Source: JBOFSQ01 sp051651625 (GTDB taxonomy: Bacteria > Planctomycetota > Planctomycetia > Pirellulales > Thermoguttaceae). From it: DNA of 64,000 bases. The translations under genes and the position numbers were made by a program. A model generated the notes under the pieces. That model did no database searches. It was not told the origin of the DNA and saw nothing but the letters and a program-made list of their open reading frames with translations. Each line of letters starts with the position of its first letter. Position 1 is the first letter of the stretch. The stretch covers positions 6,400 through 70,399 of the forward strand of contig JBOFSQ010000015.1 of assembly GCA_051651625.1 (NCBI GenBank). Reading direction: 5' to 3'. Below are positions 9,232 through 18,057 of this stretch, piece by piece.

Positions 9232-9546
9232 TTGTGTTTCGCGGAATGGTTCGTTGGTTTTGCGTTATTTTTCAAGCAGCAACGTTTTTCGCAGCTATTG
9301 TTCGCCACGAGACGAATTGTGTCCGTGATTTGCAGGGATAATCGCTGTATTGAGATTGCCATAGATACTTGTTTTTTTGAAGTCGTATCGTTTTGTTCTG
9401 TAGTTTTCTGCGTCAAATCGTTTTGTTTGACAAAAGAAGTTTGCTATCTAACCCAAGAAACCACTGACCTTGATAACGTTAGGAGTTGAGTACCTTGAAT
9501 CCGTTTCTCGCAAACGCCGCTTTTTGCGGGGTTTGAGAGGGGAGCG
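9232..9546 (+). promoter_or_regulatory. CRISPR leader with a degenerate repeat and a hairpin
   Basis: The 315 bases between cas2 and the first intact repeat are rich in T and carry no gene. A degenerate repeat occupies 9458-9493: 19 of its last 23 positions match the repeat, but the first half does not. A strong hairpin follows at 9507-9539 (14-base arms with two mismatches and a TTTTT loop) and ends seven bases before repeat 1. The placement and the repeat's GTTGAGCAC end, resembling the ATTGAAAC end of many type I repeats, argue that the array is transcribed rightwards from here. I could not identify the promoter boxes. Confidence 0.7.
9507..9539 (+). other. Leader hairpin just before CRISPR repeat 1
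   Basis: Arms CTCGCAAACGCCGC and GCGGGGTTTGAGAG pair at 12 of 14 positions around a five-T loop. No T-run follows on either strand, so a terminator is unlikely. It lies between the degenerate repeat and the first intact repeat. Confidence 0.6.
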
Positions 9547-11893
9547 GTGCCTTCTTCTCTGATGCCGTTAGGCGTTGAGCACATCGTGCCGCTTCGTAAC
9601 CGTAAATCGACACCGACGTGCCTTCTTCTCTGATGCCGTTAGGCGTTGAGCACCCGGACGTAGCAATGCCGACGACTTTGCCGGTAGGTGCCTTCTTCTC
9701 TGATGCCGTTAGGCGTTGAGCACACAAAAACGCATCGGTCGGTGTCGGCGTCGCTGGATGTGCCTTCTTCTCTGATGCCGTTAGGCGTTGAGCACTCGTT
9801 AGCGAGTAACCCGACAGCGTTGTACGCTGTGTGCCTTCTTCTCTGATGCCGTTAGGCGTTGAGCACTCACGCGAATCTTTGTCACCATCGACACGACGCC
9901 AAAGGTGCCTTCTTCTCTGATGCCGTTAGGCGTTGAGCACCGGCTTCTCACGAGGCCGTTGTTAGCCAGTGTCCCGCGTGCCTTCTTCTCTGATGCCGTT
10001 AGGCGTTGAGCACTGTACAGTCGCCACACCGTTGCCGTCGTCTTGACCGTGCCTTCTTCTCTGATGCCGTTAGGCGTTGAGCACCCGTCGGGGAAAAACA
10101 CCGCCTTGTCGGTTGGGAGTGCCTTCTTCTCTGATGCCGTTAGGCGTTGAGCACCCGTGGTGCCTCGTTTCGAGTAGTGTCGTGGCGGTGTGCCTTCTTC
10201 TCTGATGCCGTTAGGCGTTGAGCACATTATTGCAAAGAAGTTTATGGTGGTATCGTAAAAACAGTGCCTTCTTCTCTGATGCCGTTAGGCGTTGAGCACA
10301 ACCGGTGAGCAGGTTGGTTGCCTTGAGGTTTACTGTGCCTTCTTCTCTGATGCCGTTAGGCGTTGAGCACCGTGTGCGGTAGGCGAAGCGTCGTGTGTCG
10401 ATACCGCCGTGCCTTCTTCTCTGATGCCGTTAGGCGTTGAGCACTCCACGATCAACTCGTGCGGGAGAACGTCTACTTGGCGGTGCCTTCTTCTCTGATG
10501 CCGTTAGGCGTTGAGCACTCGACCCATTCTCGGTATACTGGTACGGCGGATTGGTGCCTTCTTCTCTGATGCCGTTAGGCGTTGAGCACTAAGAATCCGC
10601 CGTGACCAAATTCTCCGCGAAACACAGTGCCTTCTTCTCTGATGCCGTTAGGCGTTGAGCACGCCAGTCGATAACTCCACACAAACGCAAAACTGCGGTG
10701 CCTTCTTCTCTGATGCCGTTAGGCGTTGAGCACTCAAGGACGGCAAGCGTTGTGTGTTCACGGTGGGAGTGTGCCTTCTTCTCTGATGCCGTTAGGCGTT
10801 GAGCACCTGAACTTTCTCAAACGCTACGATGTGTTTTACGCGTGCCTTCTTCTCTGATGCCGTTAGGCGTTGAGCACAAAGTACCGTTCAAACACGGCTG
10901 GGATTTAATGTGGTGCCTTCTTCTCTGATGCCGTTAGGCGTTGAGCACGTATAATACGCACGTTGTTGGTGATGTTTGCCAACAAGTGCCTTCTTCTCTG
11001 ATGCCGTTAGGCGTTGAGCACCACGGAATTCCACCGTATCTTCCATCCAAATAGTGTGCCTTCTTCTCTGATGCCGTTAGGCGTTGAGCACAGGCTTTGC
11101 ACGGGAATTCCTATGGCGGGAGCGATGTGCCTTCTTCTCTGATGCCGTTAGGCGTTGAGCACTCGAGAATCTGCACACCACAATCAGCAAGCACACGTGC
11201 CTTCTTCTCTGATGCCGTTAGGCGTTGAGCACTCGATTGTTTTGCGAGTTGTCATGGTCAAATCTCCTGTAGGTGTGCCTTCTTCTCTGATGCCGTTAGG
11301 CGTTGAGCACCGTTCGTACTCGCGCAGAACCGCGCGGTGGGCGTCGCCGTGCCTTCTTCTCTGATGCCGTTAGGCGTTGAGCACTCTGCGTTGATTGGAG
11401 GCGCGAAGTCGTCTACGGTGTGCCTTCTTCTCTGATGCCGTTAGGCGTTGAGCACTTTGCACCACGCGCCGTGATCGGCGTCGGGGAACGTGTGCCTTCT
11501 TCTCTGATGCCGTTAGGCGTTGAGCACGTGGATCGACCGGGCGGAATCGCCAACGGCGTATAGTGCCTTCTTCTCTGATGCCGTTAGGCGTTGAGCACAT
11601 CTCGATTTGCAAACAGAGACAGTGTTGATTTAATTAGGGTGCCTTCTTCTCTGATGCCGTTAGGCGTTGAGCACACCGACAAAAAGTACCTTCGCAACGG
11701 CGTCGTGATGTGCCTTCTTCTCTGATGCCGTTAGGCGTTGAGCACTTTTTCAGCGGTAAAAAGAATACCCGCAACGGTCACGAGTGCCTTCTTCTCTGAT
11801 GCCGTTAGGCGTTGAGCACTCGTCGAGTCCCCAGCGTGCTTTTTCCAGCGGCGTAGGGTGCCTTCTTCTCCGATGCCGTTAGGCGTTGAGCAC
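9547..11893 (+). CRISPR. CRISPR array, 33 repeats of 36 bp and 32 spacers
   Basis: The 36-bp repeat begins GTGCCTTCTTCTCTG and ends GTTAGGCGTTGAGCAC. I placed 33 copies, starting at 9547, 9618, 9688, 9760, 9831, 9905 and so on to 11784 and 11858. Spacers are 34-42 bp, mostly 35-38. All copies read the same except the last, which has one T-to-C change in the CTCTG stretch; such decay is usual at the leader-distal end. The inner segment ATGCC-GTTA-GGCGT forms a five-pair hairpin on the plus strand, with a G-U wobble that would be an A-C mismatch on the other strand. This supports rightward transcription and Cas6 cleavage giving a 7- to 8-nt handle. No spacer was matched to a target. Confidence 0.98.
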
Positions 11894-11969
11894 TCCGGAA
11901 CCTTGTCAATGAGAGCGGTGGCCTGGGTTTCGTCCATGAACAAGCATTTGGCGGGTTGGCGTTGCTTCA

Positions 11970-12926
11970 TCATTCTTCTACAAATACGCCCAGCGCACGG
12001 AAACGCTTGTAACGGTTTTCGGTCAGCTCGCCTGCGGAGATTTTGCTGAGCCGCTGTACTTCGCCTCGGAGATACGTCTTCAGACGTGAGGCCATAAGAT
12101 GTGGATCGCGGTGGGCACCACCAAGCGGTTCCTCGATAACTGTTTCAATAACACCAAGCTGGAGCAAGTCACGCGCACGCATCTTGAGTGCAGCGGCGGC
12201 TTTGTCTTTGTGTTCGTGTCCCTTCCAAAGAATGCCGGCGCAACCCTCTGGACTAATCACAGAATAATATGAGTGTTCAAGCATCGCAACACTGTCACCG
12301 ACTCCGATACCAAGCGCGCCGCCACTCCCACCTTCGCCAATCACAACACAAACAATCGGCGTCGGCAAGATCGACATCTCAAACATCGCCTCGGCAATCA
12401 CCTGCGCCTGACCCCTCTCCTCAGCTTCAACACCGGGAAACGCCCCCGGTGTGTCGATGAAGCAGACTATCGGCAACGAAAACTTCGCCGCAAGTTTCAT
12501 CTTCGCTATCGCCTTGCGATAACCTTCAGGATGCGCACAACCAAAGTGACACGCCTGCCGCTCCTTAATGTTGCGTCCCTTCTGGTGACCGACAACCATC
12601 ACCTTCGACTCGTCGAACTTCGCCCAGCCAGTCCGAATGGCTGGGTCGTCTCCGAAGAACTTGTCACCGTGAAGCTCGACGAACTCGTCGAAAATCAGAT
12701 CGATGTAGTCAACTGTCTGCGGACGTTCGGGGTGACGTGCCACCTCGACAGTCTCCCACGGACTGAGCGACGAGTAAATCTGTCGTTGCAAATCAAGAAG
12801 AGCTTTACGGAGTAGCCGAATCTCATCCCGATTTTCGGGCGTCGATGCACCGTGTCGAAGCGTTTCAATACGCGACTCAAGTTCGAAGATGGGTGACTCA
12901 AAAGCAAGCTGTGTAAATGAACTCAT
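11970..12926 (-). CDS. accA: Acetyl-CoA carboxylase carboxyltransferase subunit alpha
   Basis: AccA, with AccD, transfers the carboxyl group from carboxybiotin to acetyl-CoA, making malonyl-CoA for fatty acid synthesis. The 318-residue length is normal. Family features visible are the N-terminal helical region (FESPIFELESRIETLR), ERQACHFGCAHPEGYRKA, and the oxyanion-hole region GEGGSGGALGIGVGD. Its start overlaps the stop of the upstream kinase gene by four bases, so the two share a transcript. Only 76 bases separate its stop from the end of the CRISPR array, so the array has no room for a leader on this side. No accD is in the window. Confidence 0.95.
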   Translation of the reverse strand: MSSFTQLAFESPIFELESRIETLRHGASTPENRDEIRLLRKALLDLQRQIYSSLSPWETVEVARHPERPQTVDYIDLIFDEFVELHGDKFFGDDPAIRTGWAKFDESKVMVVGHQKGRNIKERQACHFGCAHPEGYRKAIAKMKLAAKFSLPIVCFIDTPGAFPGVEAEERGQAQVIAEAMFEMSILPTPIVCVVIGEGGSGGALGIGVGDSVAMLEHSYYSVISPEGCAGILWKGHEHKDKAAAALKMRARDLLQLGVIETVIEEPLGGAHRDPHLMASRLKTYLRGEVQRLSKISAGELTENRYKRFRALGVFVEE

Positions 12927-13786
12927 ACAATATCTTCAGCAGTCGGTTGTTTACGAAAGATGGGAGTCGTCTTCAGTGCCGCCGCCACGTCGCGTGCGGA
13001 CGATGGACGTTCGTCACGACGTTTGGCCATAAGCCCCTGAATGAGACGACTGAATTCTGGAGTCAAGTTACGATTGCGAAGCAAGGCTGGCGGTGGCGGC
13101 GCGCTTATGTGTTTTTGAAGTAGCTCCGTCATCGAATTGGCCGCAAACGGCGGACGACCCGTTGCAAGTTCAAAAAACGTACAGCCTAAGCTGTAGATGT
13201 CAACGCTTGGCGATGGAGCCTCGCCGCGTATCTGTTCGGGAGCGAGATAACTCGCCGTCCCTTGCGGCTTCGTTCTGACGTGAAACATTTTCGCAATGCC
13301 AGACTTAGTCTTTCGAGACATCCCGAAGTCGATCAGTTTGAGGGTCGATGCGTCGTCGAAAAGAAAGTTGTCTGGCTTTACATCGCGGTGAACCCAACCG
13401 CGCGAGTGGAGATAATCGAGCGACATCGCCATATCTTGCATGAGCGTTGAGAGACGTTCAGCATACGTCGTGTAGCCGCGATTGAGCAAGATTTTGAGGT
13501 TAGGCGCGGCAAACCACTCCATCACGAGATAATGTAAACCGCTACGGTCCCGCTCGAATTGCAAAATCTTTATGACGTTTGGATGATTGAAACTGTGCGC
13601 GGTGTTGTATTCCCAGCGAAGAGCACCGATTTGGTTGCTATCTTTTTCGAACTGCGGGAGCAACACCTTAACGCCATAGTGTACGCGCGTCGTGTCGTCA
13701 ACCGCTTCCCAAAAGCGGCTGTACTGCCCGACACTCACGGAGTTTAGAAGCCGATAACCACCAATTCTTTCGATAACACCACTCAT
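12923..13786 (-). CDS. Serine/threonine protein kinase
   Basis: A 287-residue soluble Hanks-type kinase. The glycine loop is degenerate (SVGQYSRF). The ATP lysine is in YGVKVLLP, the catalytic loop is HRDVKPDNFLF, the metal motif is DFGMSR and the activation segment ends YLAPEQ, so catalysis looks possible. There is no membrane segment or sensor domain, unlike many planctomycete kinases. It is co-transcribed and overlapping with accA, which could mean regulation linked to lipid synthesis, but the substrate is unknown. A very good promoter sits so close to the ATG that the mRNA would be leaderless. Confidence 0.9.
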   Translation of the reverse strand: MSGVIERIGGYRLLNSVSVGQYSRFWEAVDDTTRVHYGVKVLLPQFEKDSNQIGALRWEYNTAHSFNHPNVIKILQFERDRSGLHYLVMEWFAAPNLKILLNRGYTTYAERLSTLMQDMAMSLDYLHSRGWVHRDVKPDNFLFDDASTLKLIDFGMSRKTKSGIAKMFHVRTKPQGTASYLAPEQIRGEAPSPSVDIYSLGCTFFELATGRPPFAANSMTELLQKHISAPPPPALLRNRNLTPEFSRLIQGLMAKRRDERPSSARDVAAALKTTPIFRKQPTAEDIV

Positions 13787-13794
13787 GGTCGCGG

Positions 13795-13822
13795 ATTATA
13801 GCCGCTACACGCCGTCTGCCAA
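13795..13822 (-). promoter_or_regulatory. Promoter for the kinase-accA operon, nearly leaderless
   Basis: On the minus strand, -35 TTGGCA (13822-13817), a 16-base spacer and a perfect -10 TATAAT (13800-13795) predict a start near 13788. The kinase ATG is at 13786, leaving almost no untranslated leader. Confidence 0.6.
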
Positions 13823-14377
13823 GACGTGTTTTGAGAGACCGTGTAGGGAACGTCCAATCCGACGTTTGCAACGCAATCAGAACACGAAGCGTAAGCGAGT
13901 GCCCGAATCCAGAATCAGAGCGGGAAGCGTAAGCGAGTGATGAACCACCATTCGGCGCAGAGTTTCGTCATTCCCGCGACGGAAGCGGGAATCTAAAGAA
14001 CACGCTTTGAGCAGACGCGCTACATTGATAACCTTTGTTGCTGGTTGACAATAACTCTCTGTATTTCAGTGGGATTCGCAACATAGCACTTATACTGCAC
14101 ACCTACAGCATACACAATTATTGCCGTACTGGTTGTGTCCACTATCGTCTTGTCTTATGTGAGCTGAAAACAGTGTAGGTCAAAATTAAGAGCAAAGGAT
14201 TTTCCGCAACCGACTCCAGATTCTGTGGCACTCGCTTACGCTTCGTGTTCTTATTCGGACGCTTCTCGCTCTGATTCTGGCTGCCGCGGCACAACGCCTT
14301 GACGCATCGCCGAATTGCGGTCTAATTGCGGCATCAATTTTCGTTTGAAGAAACCTCAACACAGGCTTGAACATATT
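13823..14377. repeat. Gene-free stretch with dispersed palindromic repeats
   Basis: I see no gene here. Two copies of a dispersed repeat containing GAAGCGTAAGCGAGTG lie in opposite orientations, at about 13878-13940 (plus) and 14227-14280 (minus); a third copy is at 63553-63638. A hairpin of the ATTCCCGC/GCGGGAAT family lies at 13969-13993. A possible promoter for the next gene is TTGACG (14299-14304) with TAATTG (14323-14328), spacing 18. Confidence 0.6.
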
Positions 14378-15376
14378 ATGGTCACTGACTGGTCACGTTT
14401 TGTAGAAATTGTTCGCACGGCCCGCCGTGTTGTTCTCACCGCGCACGTCCGCCCCGACGGTGATTGCATCGGCAGCGAAATCGCAATGGCACTCATTCTT
14501 GAGTCGCTTGGCAAAGAGGTTCGCATCGTCAATCCGCAGCGAACACCGCCCACACTTGCACCGCTCGATGAGACTGGTCGCATCCGAGCCGTCGGCGATC
14601 TGACCAACGATGAGAATACTTGGCTCGATGCAGCCGACTTGCTTATCGTTCTCGACACTCGTTCTTGGCAACAGCTCGATGCGATGCGGCCTGTCATCGA
14701 ACGAGTGAAGGCGACGAAAGTCGTTATCGACCATCACGAGTTTGGCGACGCGATAGCCGATGCGGAATTCATTGATACGTCGGCGGAGGCGACTGGACGA
14801 ATCGTCTTTGAGGCGTCGCAGGCACTCGGCGTCACGCTGACACGTCCAATGGCCGAAGCGATTATGGCCGCGCTAACGACCGACACCGGCTGGTTTCGTT
14901 TCTCGTCCGTGAACGCTGGAACGTTTACAACCGCCGCCGCACTCGTCGCCGCTGGTGCCCGCGTTGACCACCTCTACCGGATTCTCAACGAGCAAGAGTC
15001 GATTGGGCGAATGCGTCTCATTGGCCGGACGCTCTCAAAGATCGAGTCACATTTAGACGGACGCCTCATGGTCGTCTGTGTAACGCGCGACGACATCGCC
15101 GCCGCCGGCGCGCTCGCATCAGATACCGAAGACATTGTAAACATGACGCTTCAAATTCGCGGCAGCAATTTGGCCATCATGATTTCTGAACTTGCAGACG
15201 GAAAACACAAAGTAAGTTTTCGCAGCCGCTGCGGCGTCGATTGCAGTGTCTTGGCGAAACAGTTCGGCGGCGGCGGACACCGCAGCGCAGCAGGCGCGAC
15301 GATCACTATGTCGCTTGAAGAAACGAAGGCCACCGTCATTCGCGCCATCACAGATGCAGTCAACGCGGCAGCGTAG
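14378..15376 (+). CDS. DHH/DHHA1 phosphoesterase, NrnA-like oligoribonuclease
   Basis: A 332-residue protein of the NrnA/DHH family, which degrades nanoRNA to mononucleotides and in many bacteria also dephosphorylates pAp. The metal-binding motifs HVRPDGDCIGSE (near residue 25), a DTRS aspartate, and the signature DHHEFGD are present. The C-terminal DHHA1 domain ends with GGGGHRSAAG, the substrate-binding glycine loop. ATG 14378 starts just before the domain; an upstream ATG at 14315 would add 21 residues with no visible function. Whether it is NrnA proper or a cyclic-dinucleotide phosphodiesterase relative cannot be told here. Confidence 0.88.
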   Translation: MVTDWSRFVEIVRTARRVVLTAHVRPDGDCIGSEIAMALILESLGKEVRIVNPQRTPPTLAPLDETGRIRAVGDLTNDENTWLDAADLLIVLDTRSWQQLDAMRPVIERVKATKVVIDHHEFGDAIADAEFIDTSAEATGRIVFEASQALGVTLTRPMAEAIMAALTTDTGWFRFSSVNAGTFTTAAALVAAGARVDHLYRILNEQESIGRMRLIGRTLSKIESHLDGRLMVVCVTRDDIAAAGALASDTEDIVNMTLQIRGSNLAIMISELADGKHKVSFRSRCGVDCSVLAKQFGGGGHRSAAGATITMSLEETKATVIRAITDAVNAAA

Positions 15377-15381
15377 ACACA

Positions 15382-15588
15382 TCACGGCGGATCGTATCCG
15401 CCGCGGCTCCACGGGTTGCAACGCAGAATCCGCCAAACGCCTTTCAAAACGCCGCGAACAACTCCGTACTTCTCAATCGCTTCAATCGTGTAGTGGCTAC
15501 ACGTCGGTTCGTACTTGCAGACGTTCGGCAAGAACGGACTGATGCACCACTGATACACTCTGACGAAAAAAATTGCAAGCCAGCGCAC
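15382..15588 (-). CDS. yidD: YidD, membrane protein insertion efficiency factor
   Basis: A 68-residue protein matching YidD throughout: an amphipathic N-terminus (LAIFFVRVYQWCISPFL), the conserved cysteine segment CKYEPTCSHYTIEAIEKYG and the C-terminal CNPWSRGGYDPP. YidD assists insertion of proteins into the inner membrane alongside YidC. The usual partners rnpA, yidC and rpmH are not adjacent. It is convergent with the DHH gene, with five bases between the stops. Confidence 0.93.
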   Translation of the reverse strand: MRWLAIFFVRVYQWCISPFLPNVCKYEPTCSHYTIEAIEKYGVVRGVLKGVWRILRCNPWSRGGYDPP

Positions 15589-15647
15589 TAGACCCTCTCT
15601 GGTTTGAAACCAAAACTGACGGGTCGATTATACAAGATTCGGCTGCT

Positions 15648-17948
15648 GTGTCACTAACGTTCTATCCGATTGGCGGTAGTCCGCTTCTTGTCTTCTTAAT
15701 TGTCGCGGCGATGACGGTGCTCATCGTGGCGCGTCCGCCGCGTGGTGGGCGTCTCACTCCTGCCGCCGCGAGAAATCTCGCTCTGCTGCGCGGTCTCACG
15801 CTTCTCGTGTTGGCATTTTGTCTCGTTCGTCCGACGCTCGTTTCGACGCAGCGAGAGCGACTCGCTTCGACTGTTCACATCTTGGTCGATACGTCCGAGA
15901 GCATGACCATCGGAGACGAAATCGCTGGCACAACGCGATTCGCACTCGCCACAAAAACACTGGCAGACGCCGCGTCAGCAGTCGCAAATCTCGCGAGCAA
16001 AACCGAACTAATCGCATTCACTTTCGACGCGACTCCCCTCCCCTGCCCCGTTCAAGATGGCCAACTCGCGCTCCCCGTTGTACCGAAAGGAACTGCAACC
16101 GCTATCGGTCCCGTGCTCGATGAACTACGTCACACTTCATCAGGAAAACGGTTACTAGGTACGCTTCTTCTCACCGATGGCAACCAAAAATCTCGGCCAC
16201 CGCACGACTTGCTACCGTCTGTAGCGGCGAGCCGTTATCGCGCCGACGAAACGCCGATCTACACAATCTGCTTCGGTCAACCAACAGGGAGCACGTCCAC
16301 TCAAGACGTTGCACTCGAAGATGTACGCACGAACGAAACAGTCTTCCTCACAAACGAAATGGTTGTGACCGGTTCGGTACGTTTGTCAGGTTTTGTCGGC
16401 AAACCGATTGAGATTACGCTGTCACTCGAATCGCCAGACGGAAAATTGCAAACGGTCGATACGACGACGGTCGAGTCGCACGGCGAAGGACAGATGCTTC
16501 CGTTCAAGTTATCAACGATCCCCAAAGAAGTTGGTGTTTGGAAGTATGTCGTCACCGCCGCTGAACAGCCGAAGGAACTGATTCTCACCAACAACACGCA
16601 GGCCGGTTTTGTTCGCGTTGTTGAAGGTGGACTTACGGTGCTGGCGATTCAGGGACGCCGACGCTTCGAGCAGAAGTGGATTCGTCAGGCCCTCGATGCG
16701 TCGGCTGACATTCGCGTTGAGACGTGGTATCTGCCGGTCGATGAGGCGTTTGCGTCGAGCGAACAGCGTCGTCCTTTGGATCGTTTGGCGTCGGCGACTT
16801 CGGCGCGAAGTTCGGAAGCGGCGTACTTCACACCGAAGAAGTTTTCGGTGTACATTCTCGACAACGTTGATGCTGCGGCATTTCATCCTGAAGAGTTGGA
16901 AGCACTTGCGGAGGCGGTTCGTGGTGGCGCGGGGCTTCTCATGCTTGGCGGAGTGCATGCGTTTGGTGCTGGTGGTTACGCCGAAACTCCGCTGGCAGAA
17001 GTGATGCCGGTTGTTCTCAACGGACTCGACCGACAACAAGACGACGCGAAGTTCCGTGCCGACGTTCACTGGCAAGGCGACATTTCTGTTGAGCCGACCG
17101 ACATCGGACTTACGCATCCGGTGATGCGGCTGTCGGGATTGCGTGACGAAAACGTCGCACTTTGGAAGTCGCTCCCGCCGCTTGATGGTGCGAACAAACT
17201 TGGGAGCGTCAAGATGGGGGCACTCACGCTTGCGGACGGAAATGGCCAACCGATTCTCGTTTCACAACTCTTTGGTGATGGACGAGTCGTTGCATTCGGC
17301 GGCGACTCGACGTGGCGGTGGGCGATGGGTGGTCACGCCGACTTACAAAAACGATTTTGGCGGCAAATGATTCTTTGGCTCGCACACATGGACGACATCG
17401 CCGCTGGCGAGTGCCGCATTTTGACAGATTCGCTGCGTATCGCCCCCGACGAAGAGTTGCCGTTTCGCATCGTCGCAAAGGATGGTTTTGGTGCGACGGT
17501 TGTTGCACCGAAAGTGACTGTCGCATGTCGTCATCCAGACGGAACAACAACGTCGCTCGAAACGTCTCCAGTTGGCGACGAAGTTTGCGGCACCGTTCGC
17601 GGTATGCATGCTGCTGGCGACTACGTTATCGAAGCAGATGTTACGCTCCCCGACGCAACGATCAAAAAAGCGACGGGGCGATTTCTTGTTGTCGCGCAAA
17701 ATACAGAGCTTGAATATCCTGTTGCCAATCCGAAACTGCTTGAACGGATCGCCACGGAAACGGGCGGCCAAAGTGTGCTGCCAGAAGAGCTTCCCGCCCT
17801 GCTCCACCGTTTGGAGCAAGAGGCCGATGCCTACGTCGAACTCCGCCAACAAAAATGGTCACTCTACGACACGTTCCCCGTTCTGATTCTCTTCGTCTTA
17901 CTCGTGGCGACTGAATGGATCGTGCGGCGATGGTACGGCGTGATGTGA
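15648..17948 (+). CDS. Membrane-anchored VWA/GAT-domain protein
   Basis: A large protein (766 residues from GTG 15648; a TTG at 15573 would add 25 and overlap yidD). It begins with a transmembrane helix (LLVFLIVAAMTVLIVA) and a second one (LALLRGLTLLVLAFCLV). A von Willebrand A-like domain carries the metal site DTSESM and the later LLTDGNQ. The middle contains a class I glutamine-amidotransferase-like fold with GGAGLLMLGGVHAFGAGGY but no obvious catalytic triad. It ends with another helix (FPVLILFVLLVATEWIV). This layout is common in planctomycetes and resembles proteins near MoxR ATPases; the function is unknown. The start codon is uncertain. Confidence 0.75.
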   Translation: MSLTFYPIGGSPLLVFLIVAAMTVLIVARPPRGGRLTPAAARNLALLRGLTLLVLAFCLVRPTLVSTQRERLASTVHILVDTSESMTIGDEIAGTTRFALATKTLADAASAVANLASKTELIAFTFDATPLPCPVQDGQLALPVVPKGTATAIGPVLDELRHTSSGKRLLGTLLLTDGNQKSRPPHDLLPSVAASRYRADETPIYTICFGQPTGSTSTQDVALEDVRTNETVFLTNEMVVTGSVRLSGFVGKPIEITLSLESPDGKLQTVDTTTVESHGEGQMLPFKLSTIPKEVGVWKYVVTAAEQPKELILTNNTQAGFVRVVEGGLTVLAIQGRRRFEQKWIRQALDASADIRVETWYLPVDEAFASSEQRRPLDRLASATSARSSEAAYFTPKKFSVYILDNVDAAAFHPEELEALAEAVRGGAGLLMLGGVHAFGAGGYAETPLAEVMPVVLNGLDRQQDDAKFRADVHWQGDISVEPTDIGLTHPVMRLSGLRDENVALWKSLPPLDGANKLGSVKMGALTLADGNGQPILVSQLFGDGRVVAFGGDSTWRWAMGGHADLQKRFWRQMILWLAHMDDIAAGECRILTDSLRIAPDEELPFRIVAKDGFGATVVAPKVTVACRHPDGTTTSLETSPVGDEVCGTVRGMHAAGDYVIEADVTLPDATIKKATGRFLVVAQNTELEYPVANPKLLERIATETGGQSVLPEELPALLHRLEQEADAYVELRQQKWSLYDTFPVLILFVLLVATEWIVRRWYGVM

Positions 17949-17956
17949 GAAGTTCA

Positions 17957-18025
17957 GGTTCGGCATAGCCGAACCCTCCAGTTGTCATGCGCCGCAGGCG
18001 TTTGGAGAGTTCGGCTATGCCGGAC
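17957..18025. repeat. Double-palindrome intergenic repeat, copy 1
   Basis: Two palindromes (GTTCGGCATAGCCGAAC at 17958-17974 and GTTCGGCTATGCCGGAC at 18009-18025) are inverted relative to each other and flank a CGCCGCAGGCG hairpin. A close copy lies at 37653-37721. It sits between two convergent genes and could end transcription from both sides. Confidence 0.8.
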
Positions 18026-18057
18026 TGCTGGGCCGCTATCGTTTTGGCACGGAAAAC

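Noticed and set aside
9494..9546. Match of the leader pseudo-spacer to the cas promoter region
   Set aside because: By eye only CTTGA at about 486 is shared, which is far too short to support a guide RNA target.
9799..10227. Minus-strand open frames made of repeated AQRLTASEKKA units
   Set aside because: They are translations of the CRISPR repeats and spacers.
13787..14377. Possible tRNA or small RNA in the repeat-rich gap
   Set aside because: No T-loop or acceptor pattern was found; the stretch is explained by dispersed repeats.
15573..15647. TTG start extending the VWA protein into yidD
   Set aside because: It overlaps the start of yidD and has only a weak purine stretch upstream; GTG 15648 is preferred, though not proven.
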